Positions 25,784 through 34,291 of a DNA stretch of 64,000 nucleotides are shown piece by piece. Each line of letters begins with the position of its first letter. The stretch's first letter is position 1. The notes under the pieces were generated by a model that saw only the letters and a list, made by a program, of their open reading frames with translations, did no database searches and was not told the DNA's origin. Made by a program: the position numbers and the translations under genes. The stretch is taken from assembly GCF_008636115.1 (NCBI RefSeq), contig NZ_QLZD01000020.1, forward strand, positions 1-64,000, read 5' to 3'. This stretch comes from Candidatus Tokpelaia sp. (lineage in GTDB: Bacteria > Pseudomonadota > Alphaproteobacteria > Rhizobiales > Rhizobiaceae).

Positions 25784-26034
25784 TTCTACCGGCGGCGCAA
25801 ATACGGGTGGCAAGTGATGATGTGAGCGTGGATTTGCTCGCTTTCCGCCATGCTCTGGCGGTTTTGGGTGATCGGCAGCAAGCCGGGCAGATAAAGGGCT
25901 TTACCGAAGCAATATTGGAAGCTAATCGCGGCCTGGCCGATCATGGACTTTTTATCAAGCGCGGCACCCTGGTGATATTGCCCGAATTTGAGGTGAAAAA
26001 TAAGACAAAGCGCATTATGCGTTTGTGGGATTAG
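25774..26034 (+). CDS. Tail protein X (P2 gpX-like)
   Basis: 86 residues (84 if ATG 25780 is used; both have an upstream GGGG). It begins with a short LysM-like fold and contains FTEAILEANRGLADHGLFIKRGTLVILPEF, the core of gpX. In P2 it is needed for tail formation. It sits between U and D as expected. Confidence 0.85.
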   Translation: MAMILPAAQIRVASDDVSVDLLAFRHALAVLGDRQQAGQIKGFTEAILEANRGLADHGLFIKRGTLVILPEFEVKNKTKRIMRLWD

Positions 26035-26036
26035 CC

Positions 26037-27032
26037 ATGCGTTATAAGCCATTTATTCGTGTCAATATAGGCGATAATCCGGTTAATGATATTTTTTATC
26101 AACGTCTGATGCGCGCCACAATTACCGATAATGCCGGCAATCAAGCCGATACATTTGAGGCTGTTTTTAATGATGCCGGCAATGATCTTGAATTGCCTCA
26201 AAAAGACGATCCTATCAGCGTCACTTTCGGCTATCTGGACGATTACAGTCAGGTCATGGGCAAATTTGTGGTGGAAACAGTCTCTGCCAGTGGCGGCCGC
26301 AGCGGTGAGCAAATCCGTATTTGCGGCCATTCGGCCGATATGCGCAAGGATATTAAAGAGGAAGGCAGCGAGCATTACGACAATATGGATATCGGCGCCA
26401 TAGTAGGCAAAATCTCCCAAAGATATGGATATGAGGCAAAAATCAGCGAAGAGCTGGCCAGCATTAAACTGCCCTATATTGCCCGTATTAACCAGTCGCC
26501 GATTGATTTCCTCACCCGTTTGGCTGATCGAGTGCGCGGCACTTTTTTGGTTAAAGATGGCAAATTCCTCTTTCTGCAGCGCGGCCAATTACCGGCTATT
26601 ACAATCGCCAAATCCGATTGCAGTGAATGGGATTTGGGGGTAGCACCGCGCGGACGCTATGGAGAGGTGCAGGCTGATTATTTTGACCGATCAAGCGGCA
26701 AAAAATGCACTTGTAGTCATAAAACCGGCCTTGCCGGCCCTGCGCGCCGCTTGCGCATTTGCTATTCCACCAAAGAAGAGGCAGAGGCTGCCTGCGCGTC
26801 TGAAGGCGACAGGCTTTGCCGTTCTACAGGTAATGGCTCTATTACCCTTGCCGGCAATCCGGCCATTATGGCGGATCAGCCGCTTGAGCTGACCGGGTTC
26901 CGGCTGGAGCTTAACGGCCTCTGGCGCGCCGGCACAGTGACCCACACTTATGATCGTTCAGGCTATTGGACAGAGATTTCCTTTGAAGCGCCGGAAGATG
27001 GTAAAGGTCAGAAAGCCGAAAAAAGTGAGTGA
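26037..27032 (+). CDS. Baseplate hub/late control protein D (P2 gpD-like)
   Basis: 331 residues from ATG 26037, two bases after the X stop. It matches P2 gpD: RYKPFIRVNIGDNPVNDIFYQRLMRATITDN, GVAPRGRYGEVQADYFD, and C-terminal GFRLELNGLWRAGTVTHTYDRSGYWTEISFEAP. A Cys-rich insert (KKCTCSHK and CYSTKEEAEAACASEGDRLC, about 225-262) is characteristic of the family. It forms the baseplate hub. The same frame stays open for 36 codons beyond the stop; I saw no reason to call read-through. Confidence 0.88.
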   Translation: MRYKPFIRVNIGDNPVNDIFYQRLMRATITDNAGNQADTFEAVFNDAGNDLELPQKDDPISVTFGYLDDYSQVMGKFVVETVSASGGRSGEQIRICGHSADMRKDIKEEGSEHYDNMDIGAIVGKISQRYGYEAKISEELASIKLPYIARINQSPIDFLTRLADRVRGTFLVKDGKFLFLQRGQLPAITIAKSDCSEWDLGVAPRGRYGEVQADYFDRSSGKKCTCSHKTGLAGPARRLRICYSTKEEAEAACASEGDRLCRSTGNGSITLAGNPAIMADQPLELTGFRLELNGLWRAGTVTHTYDRSGYWTEISFEAPEDGKGQKAEKSE

Positions 27033-27184
27033 GAAAAAAAGTCGGCCGGGCGAGCTTTTCGCCCGCCAGCGGGGCAGCCAACGAAGCAATCCCCGCCCGA
27101 TGTGCAAGTGCTTAACATCGCGGCCGTCTATCACCAGTGACTGATGATGGCCCGCTTTTAAGCAGGATTTATTGATAAATGGTT

Positions 27185-27331
27185 ATGACACATGAACTAA
27201 CGCCTGTTGCGCCATGCAATCCGCCGGCACCGTATATTGGCGGCAAAAAGCTTCTCGCCAAAAATCTGGCTGCGCGCATTGCTGCGGTGCCGCACACTGC
27301 TTATGCTGAAGCATTTGTCGGCACAGCTTGA
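27185..27331 (+). pseudogene. Truncated DNA adenine methylase (dam) remnant
   Basis: A 48-residue frame beginning MTHELTPVAPCNPPAPYIGG then KKLLAKNLAARIAAVPHTAY and ending AEAFVGTA. This is the N-terminal AdoMet-binding region of phage D12-class adenine methylases (PYIGGKxxLA and YxExFxG). It stops just where the second glycine-rich element should continue; the remaining 200 or so residues, including the DPPY catalytic motif, are absent. A deletion fused it to the next small ORF. Confidence 0.7.
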
Positions 27332-27455
27332 GGAGCTGCTTTTCTATACCGAAAGAGAAAACAGCCCGGAGAAAATCCGCTATATTCTGGACAGGATTGA
27401 AATTTTGAAAGCCTGCCTGCACAGCCAAATGGCAAGGCAGGAACAAGCCGATTGA
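27303..27455 (+). CDS. Small coiled-coil ORF at dam deletion junction
   Basis: 50 residues (MLKHLSAQLEELLFYTEREN, then SPEKIRYILDRIEILKACLH). The helical part from QLEELLFYTEREN onward looks like a genuine small phage protein, whereas the first residues are dam sequence in another frame. It may therefore be the 3' part of an older gene. No function is recognised. Confidence 0.35.
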   Translation: MLKHLSAQLEELLFYTERENSPEKIRYILDRIEILKACLHSQMARQEQAD

Positions 27456-27481
27456 TTGCGGCATTGCAATGAAAGAGGCGC

Positions 27482-27889
27482 TTATTGCGCCTCTTTTTTA
27501 TTCATAAAGCTGTTTAGAAGCCCGACCGCTTCTTCATGTCGCGCTTTCGTCCTGTCCATCGCCCGCTCATTATCGGCGGTTGCGGCGCATTCATTATAGC
27601 GGTGTGCCGCCCGGCGCGTCCGATCAAACGACCAATTAACAAAGTCCTGCGCATCATCTGCATTTTTGACCATATCAGCAGTCATGCCCTGCCAGTCTCT
27701 CAAGCCCGCCTCAATAGCCGCGCAGGCAAGGGCTATGCTGTGAGGTATAGGCACGGGAGATCCGCCCTCTAAGCGTGTTCCTCTTTCATAATTTTGCAAA
27801 GCAACCCGCGATATTCCTAGCATTTCTGCCGCTTTTTGCTGGGTTAGCCCCATAATATCACGCCAAAGCTTGATTTCTGCGTTATTCAT
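27482..27889 (-). CDS. XRE-type helix-turn-helix regulator
   Basis: 135 residues. Residues 5-40 are a classic HTH (LWRDIMGLTQQKAAEMLGIS RVALQNYERG), followed by a PVPIPHSIALACAAIEAGL segment frequent in alphaproteobacterial phage regulators and a coiled-coil tail. AGGAGG-like GGAGGATAATACC precedes ATG 27889. It is opposite to the late genes, as expected for a lysogeny or cargo regulator. Confidence 0.75.
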   Translation of the reverse strand: MNNAEIKLWRDIMGLTQQKAAEMLGISRVALQNYERGTRLEGGSPVPIPHSIALACAAIEAGLRDWQGMTADMVKNADDAQDFVNWSFDRTRRAAHRYNECAATADNERAMDRTKARHEEAVGLLNSFMNKKEAQ

Positions 27890-27943
27890 GGTATTATCCT
27901 CCGTAAATCAAGAGGGGGAGGTGAGCTTGAATTCCCCAAGGGT

Positions 27944-27976
27944 GGGACGGGAATTACTTCCCGCCCCGTTTTGTTT
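27944..27976 (+). terminator. Intrinsic terminator-like hairpin
   Basis: GGGACGGGAA (27944-27953), loop TTAC, TTCCCGCCCC (27958-27967) with one A/C mismatch, followed on the + strand by GTTTTGTTT. It could end late transcription reading out of the phage. Confidence 0.5.
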
Positions 27977-28049
27977 AGGACTTAAAGACAAATTCAATCG
28001 TGAGCGCGAAGAATTTAATCTTTACCCTAATTTCCTTAGGACGATCCAA
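27975..28049 (-). CDS. 24-residue ORF with a near-perfect ribosome binding site
   Basis: TTG start at 28049, eight bases after AAGGAGG on the minus strand, encoding a Lys/Phe-rich peptide beginning MDRPKEIRVKIKFF. The surrounding leader is highly structured: ATCCAAG (28044-28050) pairs with CTTGGAT (28068-28074), enclosing the ribosome binding site, and TTGTAAGAG (28075-28083) pairs with CTCTTACAA (28092-28100). It precedes the XRE gene on the same strand, so it could be a leader peptide. Weak evidence for a functional product. Confidence 0.35.
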   Translation of the reverse strand: MDRPKEIRVKIKFFALTIEFVFKS

Positions 28050-28110
28050 GTAACTCACCTCCTTCCTCTTGGATTTGTAAGAGGTTTTAATCTCTTACAA
28101 AGCTATATCT

Positions 28111-28127
28111 AGCAAACATTGTTTGCT
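28111..28127. promoter_or_regulatory. Operator-like palindrome
   Basis: AGCAAACATTGTTTGCT, a 7-bp perfect inverted repeat with a three-base centre, in the AT-rich intergenic region upstream of the minus-strand XRE transcript. Typical size of a site for an XRE-family dimer. Confidence 0.45.
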
Positions 28128-28287
28128 TTTGCAAGCGGAAAATTTAGCTTTCTGCATTTTTTTCTGAAAAATTTTATTGATTTTTCGCCGCCTTCAAAAC
28201 ACCTTTGAGGGTTTTTTGCTTATGCTTTAAAAGCTTTCGGCTTTGAGAGGGGCGGAGTGCGTTATAAGGGCCGAATTTTGCCGCCGG

Positions 28288-28329
28288 AAAGATTCCAAAA
28301 CCGTGTGTCAAAGATTCCAAAACCGCGTG
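28288..28329. repeat. Tandem 22-bp repeat pair
   Basis: AAAGATTCCAAAACCGTGTG at 28288 and AAAGATTCCAAAACCGCGTG at 28310, exactly 22 bases apart (two helical turns). They lie 35 bases upstream of an HTH gene. They could be operators or transposase-binding sites at the right end of the Mu-like phage, where 22-bp sites are expected. Confidence 0.6.
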
Positions 28330-28363
28330 GCAGGCTACAATAAATTTTGTGATAATTAGCCAT

Positions 28364-28597
28364 ATGCAAATTCAGGACGAAATGAGGCTTTGGGTAAGAA
28401 GCAAGCCGGCAGAGCAGAGGCGCGGCTCACGCAAAAAACTGGCGGATTTTCTTGGCCTGACATCTGATCAGATAACCCGTATGCTGAATATGAAAGAAGG
28501 TAAGGAAACAAGGGGAATAAGAGCCGATGAATGGCTCAGGATTGAAAATTGCTTTGCCCCGGAAAAATGCAGGAAATTGGCGAACCCATTCTCATAG
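28364..28597 (+). CDS. Small helix-turn-helix phage regulator
   Basis: 77 residues from ATG 28364 (82 from GTG 28349). SRKKLADFLGLTSDQITRML (about residues 24-43) is an HTH followed by a basic segment and IRADEWLRIENCF, the pattern at the N-terminus of rhizobial phage repressors that usually continue into an S24 peptidase domain. Here the protein ends at 28597, so it may be a truncated repressor or a Cro-like protein. Confidence 0.6.
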   Translation: MQIQDEMRLWVRSKPAEQRRGSRKKLADFLGLTSDQITRMLNMKEGKETRGIRADEWLRIENCFAPEKCRKLANPFS

Positions 28598-28701
28598 AGC
28601 GGCCGCGTTATATGGAAATTTATGATTCCGCTTCACCAAAGCTGCAAAGAACTCTGCGGGAAGTTGTTGAATTGCTTTCTGCCCGGGCGAGGAAGCGCTG
28701 A
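28567..28701 (+). CDS. Small overlapping ORF after the HTH gene
   Basis: 44 residues (MQEIGEPILIERPRYMEIYD, then helical ASPKLQRTLREVVELLSARA). It overlaps the HTH gene by 31 bases in another frame. The regular amphipathic helix suggests a real product, but it may be the shifted tail of a longer regulator. Unassigned. Confidence 0.4.
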   Translation: MQEIGEPILIERPRYMEIYDSASPKLQRTLREVVELLSARARKR

Positions 28702-29350
28702 GCGGCTGATGGGCAAATATACAAGCGATAAATAGAGTTTTATCGGCGCGGCCGGTTTCCTGTTGCATAATTTTTTGAAAAATAGCGGCTGCAATCTCGC
28801 TCCTTTGGCCGTTTTGCCAGGCATTACAATAAAAAGGCGCGGCTTTATTTTTGACGCCGGCTTATATTATCAGATAAAGTGCCGATTGGCCGGCGCGCCT
28901 TTGGCAAAAACTGTTTTGGCGCAAGCATAGGGCAGCAGCCAGGCTGCCGGCTGTGACAGATTATTATAGAAAATATTCATAAGCCGGCTCTTTTGCGGGT
29001 GATTGTCAGCCGCTCAAACGCAAGTTTTGCCGGGCAGGGGAAGGGCAAAAATTTACAACCGGCCGGCAAGGTGAGATTGGCGCTCTTTGGCTGTGTTGTC
29101 CGGTTTGAGCTTGGCCGGGCAAAAGAAGATTAACGGCGCTAACAGGCCGGTTTGGCGCAAACGGCCGGCCAAGGGGCTGATTAAAAGCGTTTCCAGAAGA
29201 GCAAAATATAGGCTTAAAGCCGGGCGGCGCGCGCTATCTCGTTACAAGCTATGCCCGTGGAGCTGTATGATAACGCGTTTATCCTCCCCCGCCGCAATGC
29301 AAGAGGGCGTTGCCATTATCAGAGCGCTGCCTGCCATTCATCAGCCTATA
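28702..29350. other. Gene-free stretch at the phage/chromosome boundary
   Basis: About 650 bases with no frame that shows codon bias or a recognisable product. It contains short GC-rich inverted repeats (for example GGCAGC...GCTGCC near 28942-28959) but no tRNA or integrase remnant. The right phage border must lie in or before this stretch. Confidence 0.5.
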
Positions 29351-29384
29351 AAAAGCGCTGCGGGCAAATGTTTCCCGCAGCGCC
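29351..29384 (-). terminator. rpsA terminator
   Basis: GCGCTGCGGG (29355-29364) with CCCGCAGCGC (29374-29383). On the minus strand the stem is followed by TTTTATA; on the plus strand by CTTTTTTG, so it can work in both directions. It lies 60 bases beyond the rpsA stop. Confidence 0.8.
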
Positions 29385-29443
29385 TTTTTTGTTTTTCAGC
29401 TTTCATCACGCCGCAGGCTTAAGCCGGCAGCGGCAGGGCAGGC

Positions 29444-31144
29444 TTAGTTTTTGTCCTGTTTTTTCAAGGCCGCGCCAAGAATATCGCCGAGTGAAGCACC
29501 GGCATCGGTAGAGCCATATTGCGCCACTGCCTCTTTTTCTTCAGCAATTTCCAGTGCTTTGATTGAAACAGAAATTTTCCGTGTCTTTTTGTCAAAGGCA
29601 GTTACGCGGGCGTCAAACTTCTGCCCGGCGCTAAAGCGCTCCGGCCGCTGCTCATCACGATCGCGCGATAAATCGGCGCGGCGGATAAAACTCTCCAGAT
29701 TATGGTCAATAATTTTCACATCAAGACCATTTTCCTGCACTGCCATGACCTCACAGGTAACAACTGCACCCTTGCGCAAATCACCTTTGGCGGCGGCTTC
29801 ACCCACTTTATCTTCCGCCAACTGTTTGATACCCAGTGAAATACGCTCTTTTTCAGTATCGACATCAAGAACAACGGCTTTGACAATATCGCCTTTGCGA
29901 TATTCTTCAATCACCTGCTCACCCGGGCGGTTCCAATCCAGATCAGAGAGGTGAACCATACCGTCGACATCACCTTCCAGGCCGATAAACAGGCCGAATT
30001 CTGTCTTATTCTTGATTTCACCCTCAATAACCGTGCCGGCGGGGAATTTGGCCGAAAAAGCAATCCACGGATTTTCCAGTGTCTGTTTCAGCCCCAGTGA
30101 AATGCGGCGTTTTGCCGGGTCAATTTCCAGCACCATTACTTCCACTTCCTGCGAAGTAGAGAGAATTTTTCCGGGGTGAATATTTTTCTTGGTCCAGCTC
30201 ATTTCAGAGACATGGATAAGGCCTTCTACCCCCGGCTCAACCTCAACAAAAGCGCCGTAATCCGTAATATTGGTGACTGTGCCCCTGATTTTGGTGCCGA
30301 CAGGATATTTGACGGCAATATTTTCCCACGGATCATTTTCCAACTGTTTCATACCCAGCGAAATACGATGCGTCTCCTGGTTGATGCGGATAATCTGCAC
30401 TTTCACTGTCTGGCCGATAGTGAGAATTTCAGACGGGTGGTTGACACGCCGCCATGCCATATCGGTTACATGCAGCAGGCCGTCAATACCGCCCAGATCA
30501 ATAAAGGCGCCATAATCGGTAATATTTTTAACTGTGCCGTCAACAATCTGGCCTTCTTCCAGATTTTGCACAATTTCCGAACGCTGCTCGGCCCGGCTTT
30601 CTTCCAGCACAGAGCGGCGCGACACAACAATATTGCCGCGGCGGCGATCCATTTTCAAAATTTCAAATAATTGCGCATTATTCATCAGCGGCGTTACATC
30701 GCGAATAGGGCGAATATCCACCTGGCTGCGCGGCAAAAAGGCAGTGGCACCATCTAGATCGACAGTAAAGCCGCCTTTGACCTGGCTGAAAATTGTGCCT
30801 TCCACCCGCTCATTATTGTTAAATTTCTCTTCCAGCCGCTGCCAGCTTTCTTCCCGGCGGGCCTTTTCCCGCGAGAGCACAGCCTCACCCAGCGCATTTT
30901 CTACCCGCTCAACATAAACCTCAACCTCATCACCGGGGCTAAGCTCACCGTTTTTGCCCCTGGCGCCAAATTCCTTCAGCGGCACGCGGCCTTCAACTTT
31001 CAACCCGGCATCAATGACCGCCATATCTTTTTCAATAGCGACAATACGACCCTTGACAACAGAGCCTTCGCCAAAATCATTATGTTCAAAAGATTCGGCA
31101 AGCAGGCCGGCAAAATCTTCACGCGTGGGATTTGCTTGAGACAT
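29444..31144 (-). CDS. rpsA: 30S ribosomal protein S1
   Basis: 566 residues, the normal length for Alphaproteobacteria. Six S1 RNA-binding repeats are seen, with typical GTVKNITDYGAFIDLGGIDG, GTVTNITDYGAFVEVEPGVE and GEIKNKTEFGLFIGLEGDVD segments. It recruits mRNA to the 30S subunit. It is downstream of cmk on the same strand, the standard order in Hyphomicrobiales. Confidence 0.97.
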   Translation of the reverse strand: MSQANPTREDFAGLLAESFEHNDFGEGSVVKGRIVAIEKDMAVIDAGLKVEGRVPLKEFGARGKNGELSPGDEVEVYVERVENALGEAVLSREKARREESWQRLEEKFNNNERVEGTIFSQVKGGFTVDLDGATAFLPRSQVDIRPIRDVTPLMNNAQLFEILKMDRRRGNIVVSRRSVLEESRAEQRSEIVQNLEEGQIVDGTVKNITDYGAFIDLGGIDGLLHVTDMAWRRVNHPSEILTIGQTVKVQIIRINQETHRISLGMKQLENDPWENIAVKYPVGTKIRGTVTNITDYGAFVEVEPGVEGLIHVSEMSWTKKNIHPGKILSTSQEVEVMVLEIDPAKRRISLGLKQTLENPWIAFSAKFPAGTVIEGEIKNKTEFGLFIGLEGDVDGMVHLSDLDWNRPGEQVIEEYRKGDIVKAVVLDVDTEKERISLGIKQLAEDKVGEAAAKGDLRKGAVVTCEVMAVQENGLDVKIIDHNLESFIRRADLSRDRDEQRPERFSAGQKFDARVTAFDKKTRKISVSIKALEIAEEKEAVAQYGSTDAGASLGDILGAALKKQDKN

Positions 31145-31335
31145 ATAAACTCCATAACAGCCTGATTACCCGCCCGGCCTATGAAGCAAAGGGGCGAAAA
31201 AGGCTTGTGCGCCGTGCTTGTGTTGCATTATGGCCGCGCCCCCGCAAATGCGGCGCAATGGGGTTGAGGCCGGAGGTCAGGATTATGACATTCCAGCTCC
31301 GCTTTTCAGCCCGGGCCGCCAGGCCAAAGAGGTTT

Positions 31336-32004
31336 TTATGCCTCCTTTGCCGCGTCCACCAGCCGGCAAGCTGCCTGGAAAGCCTCTTCTATACCTAATT
31401 TTGTTGTATCAAGCAAGTGGGCATCGGCTGCGGGTTTTAACGGCGCGGTTGAACGGCCGCTGTCGCGCGCATCGCGCGCCTGCAAGGCCGCCAGCACGGC
31501 AGCATAATCGGCTTTTTGTCCGCGCGCCAATATTTCCCGGCAACGGCGGCGGGCGCGGGTGGCGGCATCGGCGACAATAAACAGCTTGACCTGCGCTTTG
31601 GGGCAAACAATAGTGCCAATATCGCGGCCGTCCAGCACGGCGCCTGTGCCGCTTTCGGCAAAGCGGCGCTGCCTGGCCGCCATTATCTGCCGTAATTCCG
31701 GCATAAGGGAAATTTTTGAGGCGGCGGTGCCGATAGCATCATCAGCCAGAGCCTGTTTATCCATAGCGGCAAAATCAAGGCTTTCAGCCGTTTTAACGGC
31801 CGCCGCCGCATTATCCAGCGGCAAATTATGCGCCAGCATTTGCTGTGCAACAAAGCGATAAGTCAGCCCTGTATCCAAATGCGGCAGGTGATAATGCGCG
31901 CTTAATTTTCGGGCCAATGTGCCTTTGCCGCCGGCGGCCGGGCCGTCAATAGCAATAATAAAAGGGGCAGGGGCGCGCGAGGCGGGTATTGCAGGCTGTG
32001 TCAT
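31336..32004 (-). CDS. cmk: Cytidylate kinase
   Basis: 222 residues. P-loop IDGPAAGGKGT (about 19-29), the LDTGLTYR substrate segment (GAxYR in most homologues, here GLTYR) and the DGRDIGT motif near 125. It phosphorylates CMP and dCMP with ATP. It precedes rpsA by 190 bases. Confidence 0.95.
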   Translation of the reverse strand: MTQPAIPASRAPAPFIIAIDGPAAGGKGTLARKLSAHYHLPHLDTGLTYRFVAQQMLAHNLPLDNAAAAVKTAESLDFAAMDKQALADDAIGTAASKISLMPELRQIMAARQRRFAESGTGAVLDGRDIGTIVCPKAQVKLFIVADAATRARRRCREILARGQKADYAAVLAALQARDARDSGRSTAPLKPAADAHLLDTTKLGIEEAFQAACRLVDAAKEA

Positions 32005-32283
32005 CAGGCTTTACCGATTTTTCATATTTTGCCGCAAATATTTGCGGGTGCATAGGCGCATTCAACTTTAGCTTATATCCGAATCAGGCACAAGTTTTAT
32101 CCTGTGCCGGTTATCGGCAGCCGGCGGCAGTGGGTGCGGGCAGGGAAATTTGTAATAAATTTTCCATTTGGGCTTTGACAAAGGCCGTATTTTAGGCTTT
32201 ATCCCAGTTGGAGAAATTTTGCGGCAGAAGCAGTGTAGGCCTTCTGCCTTGCGGGCAATGACACTATAATTGAGAGGCATAAA

Positions 32284-32667
32284 GTGACAAAACCGGACTT
32301 GGGCACAAAGCGCACTGATCCTGAAACAGGCAAAAAGTTTTATGACCTGAATCGTGATCCGATAATTTCCCCTTATACTGGGGTTTCTTATCCCCGCTCT
32401 TATTTTGAGGCCTCGGCTGAAGCCAAGGGAGAAGAAGAAAGCGAAGCCGAGGAAGAGCTGGATACAGTGCTGGAAAAGCCTGAATTTTCTGAGCTGGATA
32501 ATGCCGGTGATGATGACGCGGAAGATGATATTCCTGATCTTGGCGATGATGAGGTGGATTTGAGCGATGATGACAATGACACTTTTTTGTCGACCGATGA
32601 TGAGGAAGATGATGACGATGTCAGCGGTATTATTGGCGGCAATTCGCCATCGCATGATGATCACTAA
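32284..32667 (+). CDS. TIGR02300 family acidic protein
   Basis: 127 residues from GTG 32284. The N-terminus (KPDLGTKRTDPETGKKFYDLNRDPIISPYTGVSYP) is the conserved TIGR02300 domain of Alphaproteobacteria. The remainder is an extremely acidic Asp/Glu tail expected to be disordered. Function unknown. It is divergent from cmk and upstream of tRNA-Ala, a conserved arrangement. Confidence 0.9.
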   Translation: MTKPDLGTKRTDPETGKKFYDLNRDPIISPYTGVSYPRSYFEASAEAKGEEESEAEEELDTVLEKPEFSELDNAGDDDAEDDIPDLGDDEVDLSDDDNDTFLSTDDEEDDDDVSGIIGGNSPSHDDH

Positions 32668-32898
32668 ATTCCGGCGGTAAAATGGCCGCCGGCGCGCCGG
32701 CATAAAGCGCCGGCAACAGGGATAATATAGCGGCGCGGCAGCGGCGGGTTTTGCCGCTGCGTTTAACTGCCTTTAAAGGCGGAATCCACAGTGATTTTTA
32801 TTAGCCGCCAAAATTTTGCTTGCTTTCCGCCGGGGAAGCTTTTACAAGCAGGCAGACAGGGCAGAGCTTCTGTTTCTGCTGTGTCTCAAGGCGTCTTT

Positions 32899-32974
<76 letters not shown>

Positions 32975-33354
32975 ATTCGCCGACCGGCTTCAGGGGGCGC
33001 GGTCTTATCGCTTATTCGCCTCTTCTGTTTCTGTGCCTGCGCGGCCTTTGCTTCCCTGCGGCGGGATTAGGGCCTGTAGCGCGCTGTGCTGCGCCGATAA
33101 CAATTCTTTATTCTCTGCCGGAAGTCAGGCAAAGGTGCTTTTCCTGGCTTCTCCGCCGATATGTGCCGGCGATTCCAGCGCCGGCCAGTTTGCCGGCCTT
33201 TCAAGATTATACAAAGAATGTTGCAGCGCTTTTATAAACAGGCGGTGAAGAGACTTTGTCCGCTTTGGCGCCGGCCGCAGCGGCCGGTGCCTTTGGCGAG
33301 GCAGCGCTCTCCGGCTTTTTAGCGGTCTGGCCGCCGGCCGGCTTCCCGGCGGAT
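32975..33354. other. Intergenic stretch, nothing recognised
   Basis: 380 bases between tRNA-Ala and the HAD gene. Open frames here show no codon pattern or known motif. No terminator with a clear T run was found. Confidence 0.5.
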
Positions 33355-34176
33355 TTATTGCTCCCCGGCTGCAATTTTATCGATCAAGCTTTGAATATGC
33401 TTGTCCAGAAGGCTGCCGCGCGTATAATCGGCCGGGGCGGAATATTGCGCTCTGCCTTGTTTTAGCAGGCGTTCGCTGGCGATTTTGGCTTTATAATCTT
33501 CCTCATTATAAACGGTTATAGCATGGCCGCCCAGATGCGCGATCATTTTCATGGCGGGAATGTCGGTTTCGCCGTCACCTAAATACATAATATTGCCGGT
33601 TGGGACAGGGCGCTCTGCCTCATCAACAAAACGGTTGACCGCGTGATTATCCCAACTGTTTTCCACCCCTTTATTGATGCGGAAAATATATTGGGTTTTA
33701 GTCGTATAATTCACCGCCAAAGCCGGCCATATGGCGACATCGTCCTGATTATACATATAGCCGGAGGCATAAACATAAGCAAAATATTTAAAAATGGCCG
33801 TGCCTTCAATCATTTCCCGCAGGCCGGAAGAAATAATATAATGTTTCAGGGCAATATTGCGGGAAAGGGCATAGGCGTTAATGCGGTCAAACCAGCCTTC
33901 TACCCCGGGGAAGAAGGCAATAGACTTGCCGCATTCGGCAAATTGCTGCCGGTGCAGTGAAATATCACGATAAGCAGCCTCTTTCAGCATCAGGTGCATA
34001 TAAGCGAGGATTTCGTCCATATCGTGCTTTTTCGCCATGGCTTTAACCCGCGGCCAAAAATCTTCCTGCGGCATTTTGAGGCCAAGGCTGGGGAAAAAGC
34101 TGTAATCCTGCATATTGCCGGGGATAAGCGTGCCGTCAAAATCATAGGCAATGGCGGCGTTAAGCGGTGCAGTCAT
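33355..34176 (-). CDS. HAD-superfamily phosphatase
   Basis: 273 residues from ATG 34176, which has GGGGGAGGTG eight bases upstream. Motif I DFDGTL (residues about 12-17), motif II IISSG near 120, and motif IV YLGDGETDIPAMK near 205. The long cap between motifs I and II (LGLKMPQEDFWPRVKAMAKKHDMDEIL) fits a phosphoserine-phosphatase-like C1 cap. The substrate is unknown. Confidence 0.8.
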   Translation of the reverse strand: MTAPLNAAIAYDFDGTLIPGNMQDYSFFPSLGLKMPQEDFWPRVKAMAKKHDMDEILAYMHLMLKEAAYRDISLHRQQFAECGKSIAFFPGVEGWFDRINAYALSRNIALKHYIISSGLREMIEGTAIFKYFAYVYASGYMYNQDDVAIWPALAVNYTTKTQYIFRINKGVENSWDNHAVNRFVDEAERPVPTGNIMYLGDGETDIPAMKMIAHLGGHAITVYNEEDYKAKIASERLLKQGRAQYSAPADYTRGSLLDKHIQSLIDKIAAGEQ

Positions 34177-34291
34177 GATTATACACCTCCCCCAAGCCGG
34201 CAAAACAAAAAGCGGAAACCCACAAACGCGACAGACAAGCCGAAAACAGCCTGCCTGCCGTTATAGCCGGAAGCCCCTGTTATTTTCCGGT

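Noticed and set aside
27033-27144. Read-through extension of gpD or a separate 39-codon ORF (GTG near 27024)
   Set aside because: The frame is open for 36 codons after the gpD stop, but family members end near here and no homologous extension is recognised.
28288-28329. Possible CRISPR or iteron array from tandem repeats
   Set aside because: Only two 22-bp direct copies without spacers; no replication initiator nearby.
29087-29511. Overlapping plus-strand frames before rpsA
   Set aside because: They run through the rpsA terminator and into its 3' end, with unlike frames overlapping; no protein character.
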